Shown: positions 6,630-13,557 of the stretch, one piece after another
How the letters are laid out: the number at the start of each line of letters is the position of its first letter
Position numbering within the stretch: position 1 is the stretch's first letter
Source: Myxococcota bacterium
GTDB lineage: Bacteria > Myxococcota_C > UBA6777
NCBI GenBank assembly: GCA_963169055.1
Contig: CAUJFU010000130.1
Span: 1 to 15,206 of the forward strand
DNA: 15,206 nucleotides
Direction of reading: 5' to 3'
Notes under the pieces: generated by a model
Databases searched by the model: none
Told to the model about the DNA's origin: nothing
The model's input: the letters and a program-made list of their open reading frames with translations, nothing else
Position numbers and translations under genes: made by a program

Positions 6630-8858
6630 TTATTCCTCGATAAACTGACATACCAGCGGAGCTTCTTCTGGCGTCATAATCAGCGGAGCCACAAGCTGCA
6701 CTTCTTGTTCACGCACCGCCTTCCACACAAACGAGCAATGGCGCGTTCCTTTCCGAAAACGAAACGAATAGCTTTTTCCCCAATTCCCCCAAAAGATCTG
6801 TTTGCCTTTCAACCTGCGTTTTCCGTTGCGCCCTGTATAAAGCGCAAATCCTTTTTCGTTGGCTTTCCACTTGAGCGGCACTTGCAACATCTTGCGCATC
6901 TCTTGTTGTAGCGTCGTCCGCTCTTTTGCGCTCCATGCTCTCGCCCTTTGTAAAACGCCGAGCCAGATGCCGGCCTCTCGGCAATCTGCATGTCCTGCGG
7001 GCAAAGCGAGCTTCTCGCAACCTGCTTTCTCTTTTGCGCTTTGTGCCAAAAGACGCACAACTTCCACAAAAAGAGGAGTATTTTCCTTCAATTTCTCTTT
7101 GATCACGAGCAATGATTCGTATGCTTCTTTCCACTTTTTTTGTTTCATCTCTTGCTTTGCTCGCACAAGCAACTCCGCCGAAGAAGGAGGCTCCATAGGC
7201 CGCACAGCAGCGCGCTCCGAGAGTGTCCGAGCATCCGCAGCACGCACAAGCACGGGCTGTTCTTCGCGCCGCTTCGTAGGCCGAAGGTCTTGCGCTGCAA
7301 GCTTCTTTAGCTCCAAGGCCCGATGTATCGAACCTGTTTGTGTGGTTGTCTTGCCTGTGGCTTTGGCTCGCTCGGAGGGAGACGTGGGATGCGCCATCTC
7401 CACCCGCGAAAAACCACCCCACATCCAAAACAGCACTCCACCCACCGCCACAGCGCCCAATCCACCCAAGATCAGGGTACTTCGGCGCGTCGGTGTCCGA
7501 ACTTCCGCCACAAAAGAATCATGCGGTGCGACATTGGGCGGGCCAAACGGAAGCGAAGTCGATGCCTGTGTGGGCGTATCTGTCGCCACAGGGCGCTCTT
7601 TTGTCTGCTCCCATAGCGAGTGACTTTCTCGATCAAAAGAGGCGGGCTTTTCTTCAGAAACAACCAAGATCCCCCCACTGCTGCCGGGTGAGTCTTCTGT
7701 TTGAGCCGATCGCCGTTCCAACGTGGCTTGGGGCTGGGCCGCTTTGCGTTCCGACGTCTGGCCTGTTCGCAGCGGCAACGTTGAGCCGATCCAATCTTCT
7801 GCATCTCCCCCTTCTTCCGAGCGGATCACTTCTTTTCTCTGCTCCACAGGCAAAGAGACCACTTTGTGGCTCGCGGATCTCGATGCTGGCTCGGAGAGCG
7901 AACTTTTGTGGCTTGCGGCTCTGGACGCTGGATCAGAAAGCGAACCTGTCAGCGCGTCACGAAACGCCATCGCAGAGGGAAAGCGATCCTCCACATCTTT
8001 TGACAAGGCGCACGCGACCACCGCTTCGAGCGCGTCAGGAAAAAAGACCTCTGGGCACAAGTCTCGAAGCATCGGTGCTTTTTCCGCACGATGCTTTTCC
8101 AAGATCTCTTGCGCACTGTTTCCATCAAACGGCAAATTCCCTGTCAGAGCCCAAGCCAACATCACGCCCGCTGCATAGATATCCGTGGCAGGCCCGATCT
8201 GCTGAAGATCACCGCGCACTTGTTCTGGAGCCATAAAGAAGGGCGTCCCCATCATGATCCCCGAACGTGTCAATTGCTGCGCCGCTTCCGCCTTCGCGAT
8301 CCCAAAGTCCAAGATCTTCACCATCTCCATCCCATGATGGTGGATCAACATGACGTTTTGAGGCTTCAGATCCCGATGCACGATGTTTTTTCGATGGACG
8401 TATTGCAAACCATCCAACAGTTGAGCAAAGACCTTTTGCACTTTTTCCGAGGGCAAACGCTTCTTGCTTTCCGCCTCCACGATCTGCTGTAGCGTCCGAC
8501 CATCCAGCCATTCCATCACCAGATAATGCCCCAACCGCTCGATCCATCCATACTCGAACGTCCTCACCACGTGCGGATGCTGCATCTCTGTCTGTAGCTT
8601 GGCCTCGCGCTCAAAACGCGCCACGATCGTCGCTTGGTTGGTCAGCTCTTCACGCAACACCTTGATCGCAACGGGGATCTGCGTTTCGTGGATGCACCCT
8701 TGGTACACCGTACCAAATCCCCCCGAACTCAGCGGGCGCACCAATCGATACGTTCCACCAAGTGTCTGGAGATACATACTACAATTGCGGCAAAACAAAC
8801 TGCCATTCAAGTTCGCTGTCTGGCAGCTTGGACATGCGAAAAGCTCATGGTTGCTCAT
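6630..8858 (-). CDS. Zinc-ribbon transmembrane Ser/Thr protein kinase
   Basis: A 742-residue Hanks-type kinase. An N-terminal zinc ribbon has C9-x2-C12 and C23-x2-C26. The kinase domain (about 37-304) has every key element: Gly loop LSSGGFGTV (43-51), Lys66 in VAIKVL, Glu85, catalytic HRDLKPQN (161-168), DFG (184-186), GTPFFMAPE (204-212), Asp226 and Arg292. A Ser/Pro/Arg-rich linker follows, starting with a 14-residue tandem repeat (306-332). The single membrane helix is at about 461-480. The external part holds a TPR-like helical pair (about 561-600) and a basic C-terminal domain with KAGCEKL and ADC cysteines that I do not recognise. I chose ATG 8858, directly before the zinc ribbon, with AGAGGG (8869-8874) 10 bases upstream; the frame stays open to 9164 but that extension looks non-protein. 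The TPR/TM gene follows after 18 bases. It probably senses an envelope signal and phosphorylates cytoplasmic targets. Confidence 0.93.
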   Translation of the reverse strand: MSNHELFACPSCQTANLNGSLFCRNCSMYLQTLGGTYRLVRPLSSGGFGTVYQGCIHETQIPVAIKVLREELTNQATIVARFEREAKLQTEMQHPHVVRTFEYGWIERLGHYLVMEWLDGRTLQQIVEAESKKRLPSEKVQKVFAQLLDGLQYVHRKNIVHRDLKPQNVMLIHHHGMEMVKILDFGIAKAEAAQQLTRSGIMMGTPFFMAPEQVRGDLQQIGPATDIYAAGVMLAWALTGNLPFDGNSAQEILEKHRAEKAPMLRDLCPEVFFPDALEAVVACALSKDVEDRFPSAMAFRDALTGSLSDPASRAASHKSSLSEPASRSASHKVVSLPVEQRKEVIRSEEGGDAEDWIGSTLPLRTGQTSERKAAQPQATLERRSAQTEDSPGSSGGILVVSEEKPASFDRESHSLWEQTKERPVATDTPTQASTSLPFGPPNVAPHDSFVAEVRTPTRRSTLILGGLGAVAVGGVLFWMWGGFSRVEMAHPTSPSERAKATGKTTTQTGSIHRALELKKLAAQDLRPTKRREEQPVLVRAADARTLSERAAVRPMEPPSSAELLVRAKQEMKQKKWKEAYESLLVIKEKLKENTPLFVEVVRLLAQSAKEKAGCEKLALPAGHADCREAGIWLGVLQRARAWSAKERTTLQQEMRKMLQVPLKWKANEKGFALYTGRNGKRRLKGKQIFWGNWGKSYSFRFRKGTRHCSFVWKAVREQEVQLVAPLIMTPEEAPLVCQFIEE
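7863..7946 (-). repeat. 42-bp tandem duplication in the kinase linker
   Basis: Two adjacent 42-base units (7863-7904 and 7905-7946) encode near-identical 14-residue repeats of the form S-L-S-[DE]-P-A-S-R-[AS]-A-S-H-K (kinase residues 306-332). The units differ at several third positions and at two codons. They lie just after the kinase domain and add Arg-x-x-Ser-type sites. Confidence 0.8.
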
Positions 8859-8998
8859 GCAAAAGATGCCCTCTGTCCAAAGAGTACTACGCGCACTCTG
8901 CCTCCTGTGCGCCTTACCTTCTTGATCGCGTGTGGGATCTTGCGCCGACTCCCCTCTCCTGCGCGAGTCGACACCTCCACAACACAAACGCCCAACAA
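8855..8998 (-). CDS. Possible 47-residue leader ORF upstream of the kinase
   Basis: On the minus strand a perfect Shine-Dalgarno core AAGGAGG (9007-9013) lies 8 bases before TTG 8998. The frame then runs 47 codons to a TGA at 8857-8855 that overlaps the kinase ATG as ATGA, the classic arrangement for translational coupling. The peptide would be short and basic (it includes AIKKVRRTGGRVRVV) with no signal peptide and no family I recognise. A 6-bp inverted repeat (8946-8951 with 8965-8970) lies inside it. Against it: TTG rather than ATG, an odd composition, and the whole region is open in other frames too. It could simply be untranslated leader. Confidence 0.25.
   Translation of the reverse strand: MLGVCVVEVSTRAGEGSRRKIPHAIKKVRRTGGRVRVVLFGQRASFA
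8869..8874 (-). promoter_or_regulatory. Ribosome-binding site chosen for the kinase start
   Basis: AGAGGG on the minus strand lies 10 bases before ATG 8858. It supports starting the kinase just before its zinc ribbon rather than at the far end of the open frame (9164). Confidence 0.5.
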
Positions 8999-9006
8999 AC
9001 GGACTT

Positions 9007-9013
9007 CCTCCTT
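9007..9013 (-). promoter_or_regulatory. Strong Shine-Dalgarno sequence in the kinase leader
   Basis: AAGGAGG on the minus strand is 8 bases before TTG 8998 of the possible leader ORF and far from the kinase ATG. A second AAGGAGG on the same strand at 9073-9079 has no well-placed start codon. Confidence 0.4.
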
Positions 9014-9207
9014 GGAAGACTCTTTTTGTCTTTAGCACGCTCTGGTTTGTGTTGCCAAGTTGCTTGATCTCTCCTCCTTGCAAAAAGTCCCTGCCCTTAC
9101 CTGTTCTCTTCAGACAAAAAGCTCCATAGAAGCCCTCTGCTCTTCCTAGAAAAAAGTTGCACACCTCGTGATGCGCGTATATCTTCGTGCTTCATACTTC
9201 TTGGCTT

Positions 9208-9211
9208 GGAG
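9208..9211 (+). promoter_or_regulatory. Ribosome-binding site deciding the MopE-like start
   Basis: GGAG 10 bases before ATG 9222 supports that start over GTG 9168 and ATG 9171, which have no Shine-Dalgarno sequence. Confidence 0.5.
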
Positions 9212-9221
9212 CTTTTGCTTG

Positions 9222-11594
9222 ATGAAATCTGTGTGGCGGGTCTTTTGGCTGCTCTCCTGTTGGAACTTCTTGACGTGTACACCACCACCTCCTCCCGATC
9301 TGGATCTTTATCCTTGCGAACAAGACACCGATTGCCAACTCCCCAACGGGCGGATACTCCAGTGTTGCCAAGATCAAAGCCTTCGCCGATGTTGCGTCCC
9401 CAACCAAAACTACTGCTGTCGCTCGGACGGAAAGCCCCAGATCTGCCCGATATCTCCGCCTTATCAATCTCAAACTCCTTGTCAAGACGGAAAGATCTCT
9501 TTCGATGGCACCCGATGGAGTCCTTGCCTTGGTGCTGTCTCTGAACAAAAAGAGCGCTGCAACGGCCTCGATGACGATTGCGACGGCCAGATCGACGAAG
9601 ATTGGCCTCTCAAAAACACCCTCTGTTTTGTCGGACCTCCCCACTCCAATTGTGAAGTCGGCGGATCTTGGATCTGCGCTCCTTCCGATCCATCCGAGCC
9701 ATCAGGGCCCAGCAAGCTGATCTGTTCTGCGCGACAACCACTCGCTTCTTCCGCAAGCATCGAGATCTGCGACAACAAAGACAACGATTGTGACGGAAGC
9801 GCCGAACAAAAAGCCTGCTATCCGTTTTCTCAGGGGCAATGCAGCTTCGCTGTCAACGCGAAACAAGAATGTTGCCGCTTCTTCGGTCGTGGCAACGAGG
9901 AATGTGTGGGCTGCGTCCGCGCCCAAAACCAAACACCCGAGGATCGCTCCTACGCTTATCTCTGCCACGGCCTTTGTCAGGCGGGCATACAACGTTGTTC
10001 CCCCGATCAAACCTTTGGCGAGTGCAACCAACCCATCCTCCCAGAAAAGGGCGAAAAATGCGACAACAAAGACAACAACTGTAATGGCCTTGTCGACGAA
10101 GGTTGTCCCTGCGATCAGATCGGCGATGTTCGTCCTTGTTATCAAGGACGCCCGGGAACCCTCGGATGGTCGGGAGATTCACGCTCGACTCTTCGCCTTG
10201 CCTTGCTCCACACTTTGGGAACGCTCGGACGCATCGGCGCAACCTGCCAATTCGGTGTACAAAAGTGCATCGCAGACGCAAGCGGTCGACGCATCTGGGA
10301 TCACCAATGCGTCCAACAGATCACCAACGAAACCAAAGACTGCACCTCTCCCCAAACACCCGACAACAACTGCGATGGACACGTGGATCCGCAAATTCCC
10401 TCTTGCCCTTGTACCGAAGGAACACAACGCCCCTGCTACACCGGCCCTCTTGGCACCGAGCACAAAGGTGCCTGCACCACAGGCACACAAACCTGCAAAG
10501 ACGGTCGTTGGACTTCTTGCGTGGGACAAAAAACACCCTCTCAGCTAGAGATCTGCGGCAACCTCCAAGACGACAATTGCAACGGGCTGATCGATGAATT
10601 CTGCCCCTGCCATCCAGAACAAACACCGCTCTCTTGCTACACAGGCCCCCCACAAACGCTCGATCCTTCCTCCCAACGACCGCTTGGAAACTGCAAAACA
10701 GGGAAACAATATTGTGAAAAAACCCCCAAGGGACGGAGTTATTGGAAAGCCGTATGCGAAGGCGAGATCACTCCTACGCCAGAATCCTGCAACGCCCAAG
10801 ATGACGACTGTGACGGCAAAATCGACAATATGCACGTACTCGAACAAGCACCCAACAACACCTACGCCTTTCACTCGAAACCGCTCAAACGCAGATGCAC
10901 TTACATCGAACCCGATCCAACCAAAAAGACCGAAAGCATCGGCATTTGTAAAGCAGATTATCAGGAGTGCCGCGACGGCGCATGGACTTCTTGCTCGGGC
11001 GGTCAATCCCCCCGCCCCGATATCTTCGGACGCGCTTGCTCGTCTGCCAGCACCAAAGAACCCGACACCAATTGCGATGGACTCAGCGAACCATGTTGTC
11101 CGAACAATTGTAGTGCTGGAGACGAGTGTGCGCCTTGTGGCGTCTCCCGCTGCGAACAAAACTCTTGTAGCACCAAATGCCCCGACAACTGCACCTCCGA
11201 CAACGATTGCCTCAAAACCGTTTGCGGTGACCAGATCTTTTGCATCAACAGCCGCTGTAAAAGCCGACCCTACGCTTGTTCCGACACCCCTTGCTCTTCC
11301 AACAACGAATGTTCCTGCCGCGCAAAATACAACCTCTGCCTCAGGGGGCGATGCGTTCACCCAGATATCTGCCCGACCACTTGCAGTCTCGACGAAGATT
11401 GCAACCAACACCCCGCCTGCCTAAGCCAACAACGCAACGAATGTGTCCAAGGGATCTGCGCCTCCCGTGAATCTAGATTTCCTGCTTGCCCCGCCCAATG
11501 CACCGATCACGAAGCCTGTCAAGTCCCCGCTTGTGGAGAACGCCTCGCTTGCCTCCAAGGCTCCTGCCAAAAAACGTCCCCATCCTCACCCTGA
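9222..11594 (+). CDS. Secreted Cys-rich protein with repeated MopE-like metal-binding motifs
   Basis: A 790-residue exported protein. Started at ATG 9222, it begins MKSVWRVFWLLSCWNFLTC, then a run of prolines; Cys19 is a plausible but non-standard lipidation site. Seven MopE-like loops follow: CNGLDDDCDGQIDE (113-126), CDNKDNDCDGSAEQ (183-196), CDNKDNNCNGLVDE (280-293), DNNCDGHVDP (381-390), CGNLQDDNCNGLIDE (445-459), CNAQDDDCDGKIDN (523-536) and DTNCDGLSEPC (615-625). Between several lie modules with PCYxGP and GxCxxGxQxC. These are typical of the 'putative metal-binding motif' family first described for MopE, where the Asp/Asn loops probably bind metal. Residues 626-782 switch to five six-Cys repeats. 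It diverges from the kinase and converges with the lipoprotein array. Role: extracellular or surface protein, perhaps Ca- or Cu-binding; substrate unknown. Confidence 0.88.
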   Translation: MKSVWRVFWLLSCWNFLTCTPPPPPDLDLYPCEQDTDCQLPNGRILQCCQDQSLRRCCVPNQNYCCRSDGKPQICPISPPYQSQTPCQDGKISFDGTRWSPCLGAVSEQKERCNGLDDDCDGQIDEDWPLKNTLCFVGPPHSNCEVGGSWICAPSDPSEPSGPSKLICSARQPLASSASIEICDNKDNDCDGSAEQKACYPFSQGQCSFAVNAKQECCRFFGRGNEECVGCVRAQNQTPEDRSYAYLCHGLCQAGIQRCSPDQTFGECNQPILPEKGEKCDNKDNNCNGLVDEGCPCDQIGDVRPCYQGRPGTLGWSGDSRSTLRLALLHTLGTLGRIGATCQFGVQKCIADASGRRIWDHQCVQQITNETKDCTSPQTPDNNCDGHVDPQIPSCPCTEGTQRPCYTGPLGTEHKGACTTGTQTCKDGRWTSCVGQKTPSQLEICGNLQDDNCNGLIDEFCPCHPEQTPLSCYTGPPQTLDPSSQRPLGNCKTGKQYCEKTPKGRSYWKAVCEGEITPTPESCNAQDDDCDGKIDNMHVLEQAPNNTYAFHSKPLKRRCTYIEPDPTKKTESIGICKADYQECRDGAWTSCSGGQSPRPDIFGRACSSASTKEPDTNCDGLSEPCCPNNCSAGDECAPCGVSRCEQNSCSTKCPDNCTSDNDCLKTVCGDQIFCINSRCKSRPYACSDTPCSSNNECSCRAKYNLCLRGRCVHPDICPTTCSLDEDCNQHPACLSQQRNECVQGICASRESRFPACPAQCTDHEACQVPACGERLACLQGSCQKTSPSSP
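11097..11567 (+). repeat. Five tandem six-cysteine repeats at the C-terminus of the MopE-like protein
   Basis: Protein residues 626-649, 653-679, 686-711, 717-746 and 756-782 each hold six cysteines, usually starting CPxxC. The spacing is C-x3/4-C-x5-C-x1-5-C-x4-7-C-x4-C. The x5 and final x4 gaps are the same in all five, and repeats 2 and 5 have identical spacing (3-5-4-5-4). Each is probably a small disulfide-bonded domain. Confidence 0.8.
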
Positions 11595-11749
11595 ATACGA
11601 AATCCGTCCGTTGTATGAGCAGCACATATCGGGGCAGCCCACAGTTGCCCAACAATAGGGCGTTTACAGCGGATCACACCTACCCCTCGCTCGCACTTCT
11701 CTCGGATATTCTCTGGGTCCACCCCCTGTGACCCGTCATCCGGCCGAAT
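11595..11749. other. Convergent intergenic region
   Basis: 155 bases between two convergent stops. A GGGTCCA/TG-T-GACCC stem with one bulge and a CCCCC loop (11715-11734) and a GGGCA/TGCCC stem near 11634-11653 can form. Neither has a T-run on either strand, so I do not call a terminator. Confidence 0.4.
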
Positions 11750-13474
11750 CTATTCGCACTTTTTCGCGCCTGCTGCGGGATTATATACTTGCCCGGGGGG
11801 GCAGCGGCATGTGCCGATATCGTCTTGCTTGTACCATGCGTACCGAAAATATTGCACCGTGTTGTCTGTAAACCGCACAAACCCCGTAAACTCGTACTCT
11901 TTGGGACGCATATTGACTTTTTTAACATAGCACTTGCTGTTTTCGCAACGCGCACCACTCGCCAAACAATCCTCGACTTTCGTGCAACTTGTTGCGCCGC
12001 CTGTCATGGGTTCGTAGCATTCTCCTCCATTCGAGCAGATCCCGCTCGCAACACCCTGATTTACACAGTCCGCGTGGCTCACACACAACCGCGCCTGATA
12101 GCTGCTGTTCCATGTCTGCGTATGGGTTCGATCTTCGTTTTTCAACAACACGCTCTGCGAGTACTTCATCCAAGAACAAGTCGTCTCGATCGGAAGATCC
12201 CGACTGTACCGCCTTGCCGACAACTCATCGTGACACGAACCCTTCAAACAACGATCGCTCTCTTTGTCTTGACACTCCTTATCTTGCGTGCAACCCAAAC
12301 TCTCTAGATCCAACCGTTTCTCGTGACATTTGTTGTCTTGACACACATAGCGACAGGACGCTGGATCTTTGGCGTCTTTGCAACTGCCTGTGGGATCGCA
12401 TTCTTCGTCTTTCGTACACGAGGTCTCTGCAATCAGCTTACCCGCCAACCGAAACAAGATACACCGCGCAGGAGCTTTGCCTTCTTCATGCACCCGAAAC
12501 GGATAATACACGCACTCTGGCTCGAACTGGCCACGTTGCGCTTGGCAGTTCTTGTAAGCCTCCTGATGGACTGCCTTAAAGTAGCAATACTTTTGGCCGT
12601 TTACTTCCAAACATTTTTTCGCCGCATCCGCATCATCCACCGCGATCCCTCGGCAATCGCTATCTTGTGTGCAAGACAACGCCTGCCCTCCTGCGTCCTT
12701 GTAGCGGATCACGCAGACCCCAGCTTCGCATTTATCGCCCCCAACACTCGCGCAATCCGCATCCTGACGGCACAAGATATCGTACTCACGATGCTGCTTC
12801 TTTAAGGTATCGCAGTAGGCCGCTTCGCATTCAAAGTTCGCCGAACATACGACGTTTGAGAAAGTCACCAGATCAAGCTGCGTTAGCGGCGTTTTCGGCG
12901 GATAATCATTCTTGATCACCAAGCGATATCGCTTCTCCAATTCCAACCCATCCCCCGGGCTATTCGCATCGCCACCATGCAGTTTCTTCACAAGCTTCCC
13001 GTCCTGATCGAGTTCTTCCACCAAAAACTCCTTGCATGTGTTGTTTCCGACACGAAAGATCTTCGGTACTTTTCCTGCCCCTTGCCCGCAAGTCACTTCC
13101 AAAAGCCCGCAACCTAGGCTTTTGCTGGTGCATACACCGTTCACGATCTTTTCCGCGCTCACCACCTTAAACGTCTCGCTCCCGCACTTCAGTTCTGCCT
13201 GCTCCCCGTTGATCGACAACGCACAATTGTCTCCATCTTTTCCTGTGTCTCCTTTGTCGCCTTGTTTGCCTGCTTCTCCATCGCTCCCATTTTTCCCGTC
13301 CGCTCCGTCTTTTCCCGGACGCAACACATAACTCTCTTCTCCGCACTTCAACGTCGCCGTACCATCCCCATTCTTTTGCAACGTACACGTCGAACCGCAG
13401 CCTTGCACAACAGCCAATCCCCACGCGCACAACACAAGACCTACACACTTGAATCCCCATCGCATCGACTTCAT
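11750..13474 (-). CDS. Collagen-stalk lipoprotein with six Cys modules (long member of the array)
   Basis: A 574-residue exported lipoprotein. ATG 13474 has AAGGAGG (13481-13487) 6 bases upstream. It begins with a signal peptide ending VVQGC, so Cys26 is the likely lipid-bearing residue. A two-Cys strand unit (30-51) is followed by ten Gly-x-y triplets (54-83) and a second copy of the unit (84-104), so the collagen stretch is flanked by duplicates. The head contains six modules of the type C-x5-C...C-x4/5-C or a close variant, at about 235-254, 268-297, 353-383, 395-414, 464-486 and 497-515. The C-terminus (about 527-574) has GFVRF-D--VQYFRY and CRCPPGQVYNP-----CE, shared with the other members. 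Modules 3-4 and 5-6 are absent from the upstream paralogue. It is last of the array, 83 bases after the previous stop. Probably an outer-membrane surface protein; ligand unknown. Confidence 0.9.
   Translation of the reverse strand: MKSMRWGFKCVGLVLCAWGLAVVQGCGSTCTLQKNGDGTATLKCGEESYVLRPGKDGADGKNGSDGEAGKQGDKGDTGKDGDNCALSINGEQAELKCGSETFKVVSAEKIVNGVCTSKSLGCGLLEVTCGQGAGKVPKIFRVGNNTCKEFLVEELDQDGKLVKKLHGGDANSPGDGLELEKRYRLVIKNDYPPKTPLTQLDLVTFSNVVCSANFECEAAYCDTLKKQHREYDILCRQDADCASVGGDKCEAGVCVIRYKDAGGQALSCTQDSDCRGIAVDDADAAKKCLEVNGQKYCYFKAVHQEAYKNCQAQRGQFEPECVYYPFRVHEEGKAPARCILFRLAGKLIAETSCTKDEECDPTGSCKDAKDPASCRYVCQDNKCHEKRLDLESLGCTQDKECQDKESDRCLKGSCHDELSARRYSRDLPIETTCSWMKYSQSVLLKNEDRTHTQTWNSSYQARLCVSHADCVNQGVASGICSNGGECYEPMTGGATSCTKVEDCLASGARCENSKCYVKKVNMRPKEYEFTGFVRFTDNTVQYFRYAWYKQDDIGTCRCPPGQVYNPAAGAKKCE
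13226..13315 (-). repeat. Collagen-like Gly-x-y stalk, ten triplets
   Basis: Residues 54-83 of the long lipoprotein are ten perfect Gly-x-y triplets (GKD, GAD, GKN, GSD, GEA, GKQ, GDK, GDT, GKD, GDN) rich in Lys and Asp, as in bacterial collagen-like proteins that lack hydroxyproline. Confidence 0.85.
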
Positions 13475-13480
13475 CCGCAA

Positions 13481-13487
13481 CCTCCTT
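13481..13487 (-). promoter_or_regulatory. Ribosome-binding site of the long lipoprotein
   Basis: Perfect AAGGAGG on the minus strand, 6 bases before ATG 13474. It fixes that start, although the frame is open for 31 more codons upstream. Confidence 0.85.
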
Positions 13488-13557
13488 CGATTTACCGTTT
13501 CTTCAAATATCCCTACACACCGAAACCTACACAGATATCTCGCTGCCGCGTGCCTTC

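Larger units (their letters stand above)
8859..9221. other. Divergent intergenic region between the kinase and the MopE-like gene
   Basis: This 363-base region must hold the promoters of both divergent genes. It contains the two AAGGAGG cores on the minus strand (9007-9013 and 9073-9079), the possible leader ORF (8855-8998) and an inverted repeat CGACTC/GAGTCG (8946-8951, 8965-8970). I found no -35/-10 pair clear enough to report. On the + strand the frame of the MopE-like gene is open from 9168, but no ribosome-binding site precedes GTG 9168 or ATG 9171. Confidence 0.6.

Noticed and set aside
9030-9060. Possible promoter for the kinase (TTGGCA with a weak TGCTAAAG on the minus strand)
   Set aside because: The -10 match is only about three of six bases, which is not enough to report.
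9073-9079. Second AAGGAGG in the kinase leader as the site of another small gene
   Set aside because: The nearest start (TTG 9058) is 14 bases away and the frame is only 8 codons long.
8859-9164. In-frame 102-codon N-terminal extension of the kinase
   Set aside because: Its composition is unlike protein, GTG/ATG choices lack ribosome sites, and the zinc ribbon starts right after ATG 8858.
10545-11411. 288-codon antisense frame under the MopE-like gene
   Set aside because: The sense frame has clear repeated motifs; the antisense product is an Ala/Val/Gly-rich shadow.
11715-11734. Bidirectional terminator between the convergent genes
   Set aside because: The stem has a bulge and no T-run on either strand.
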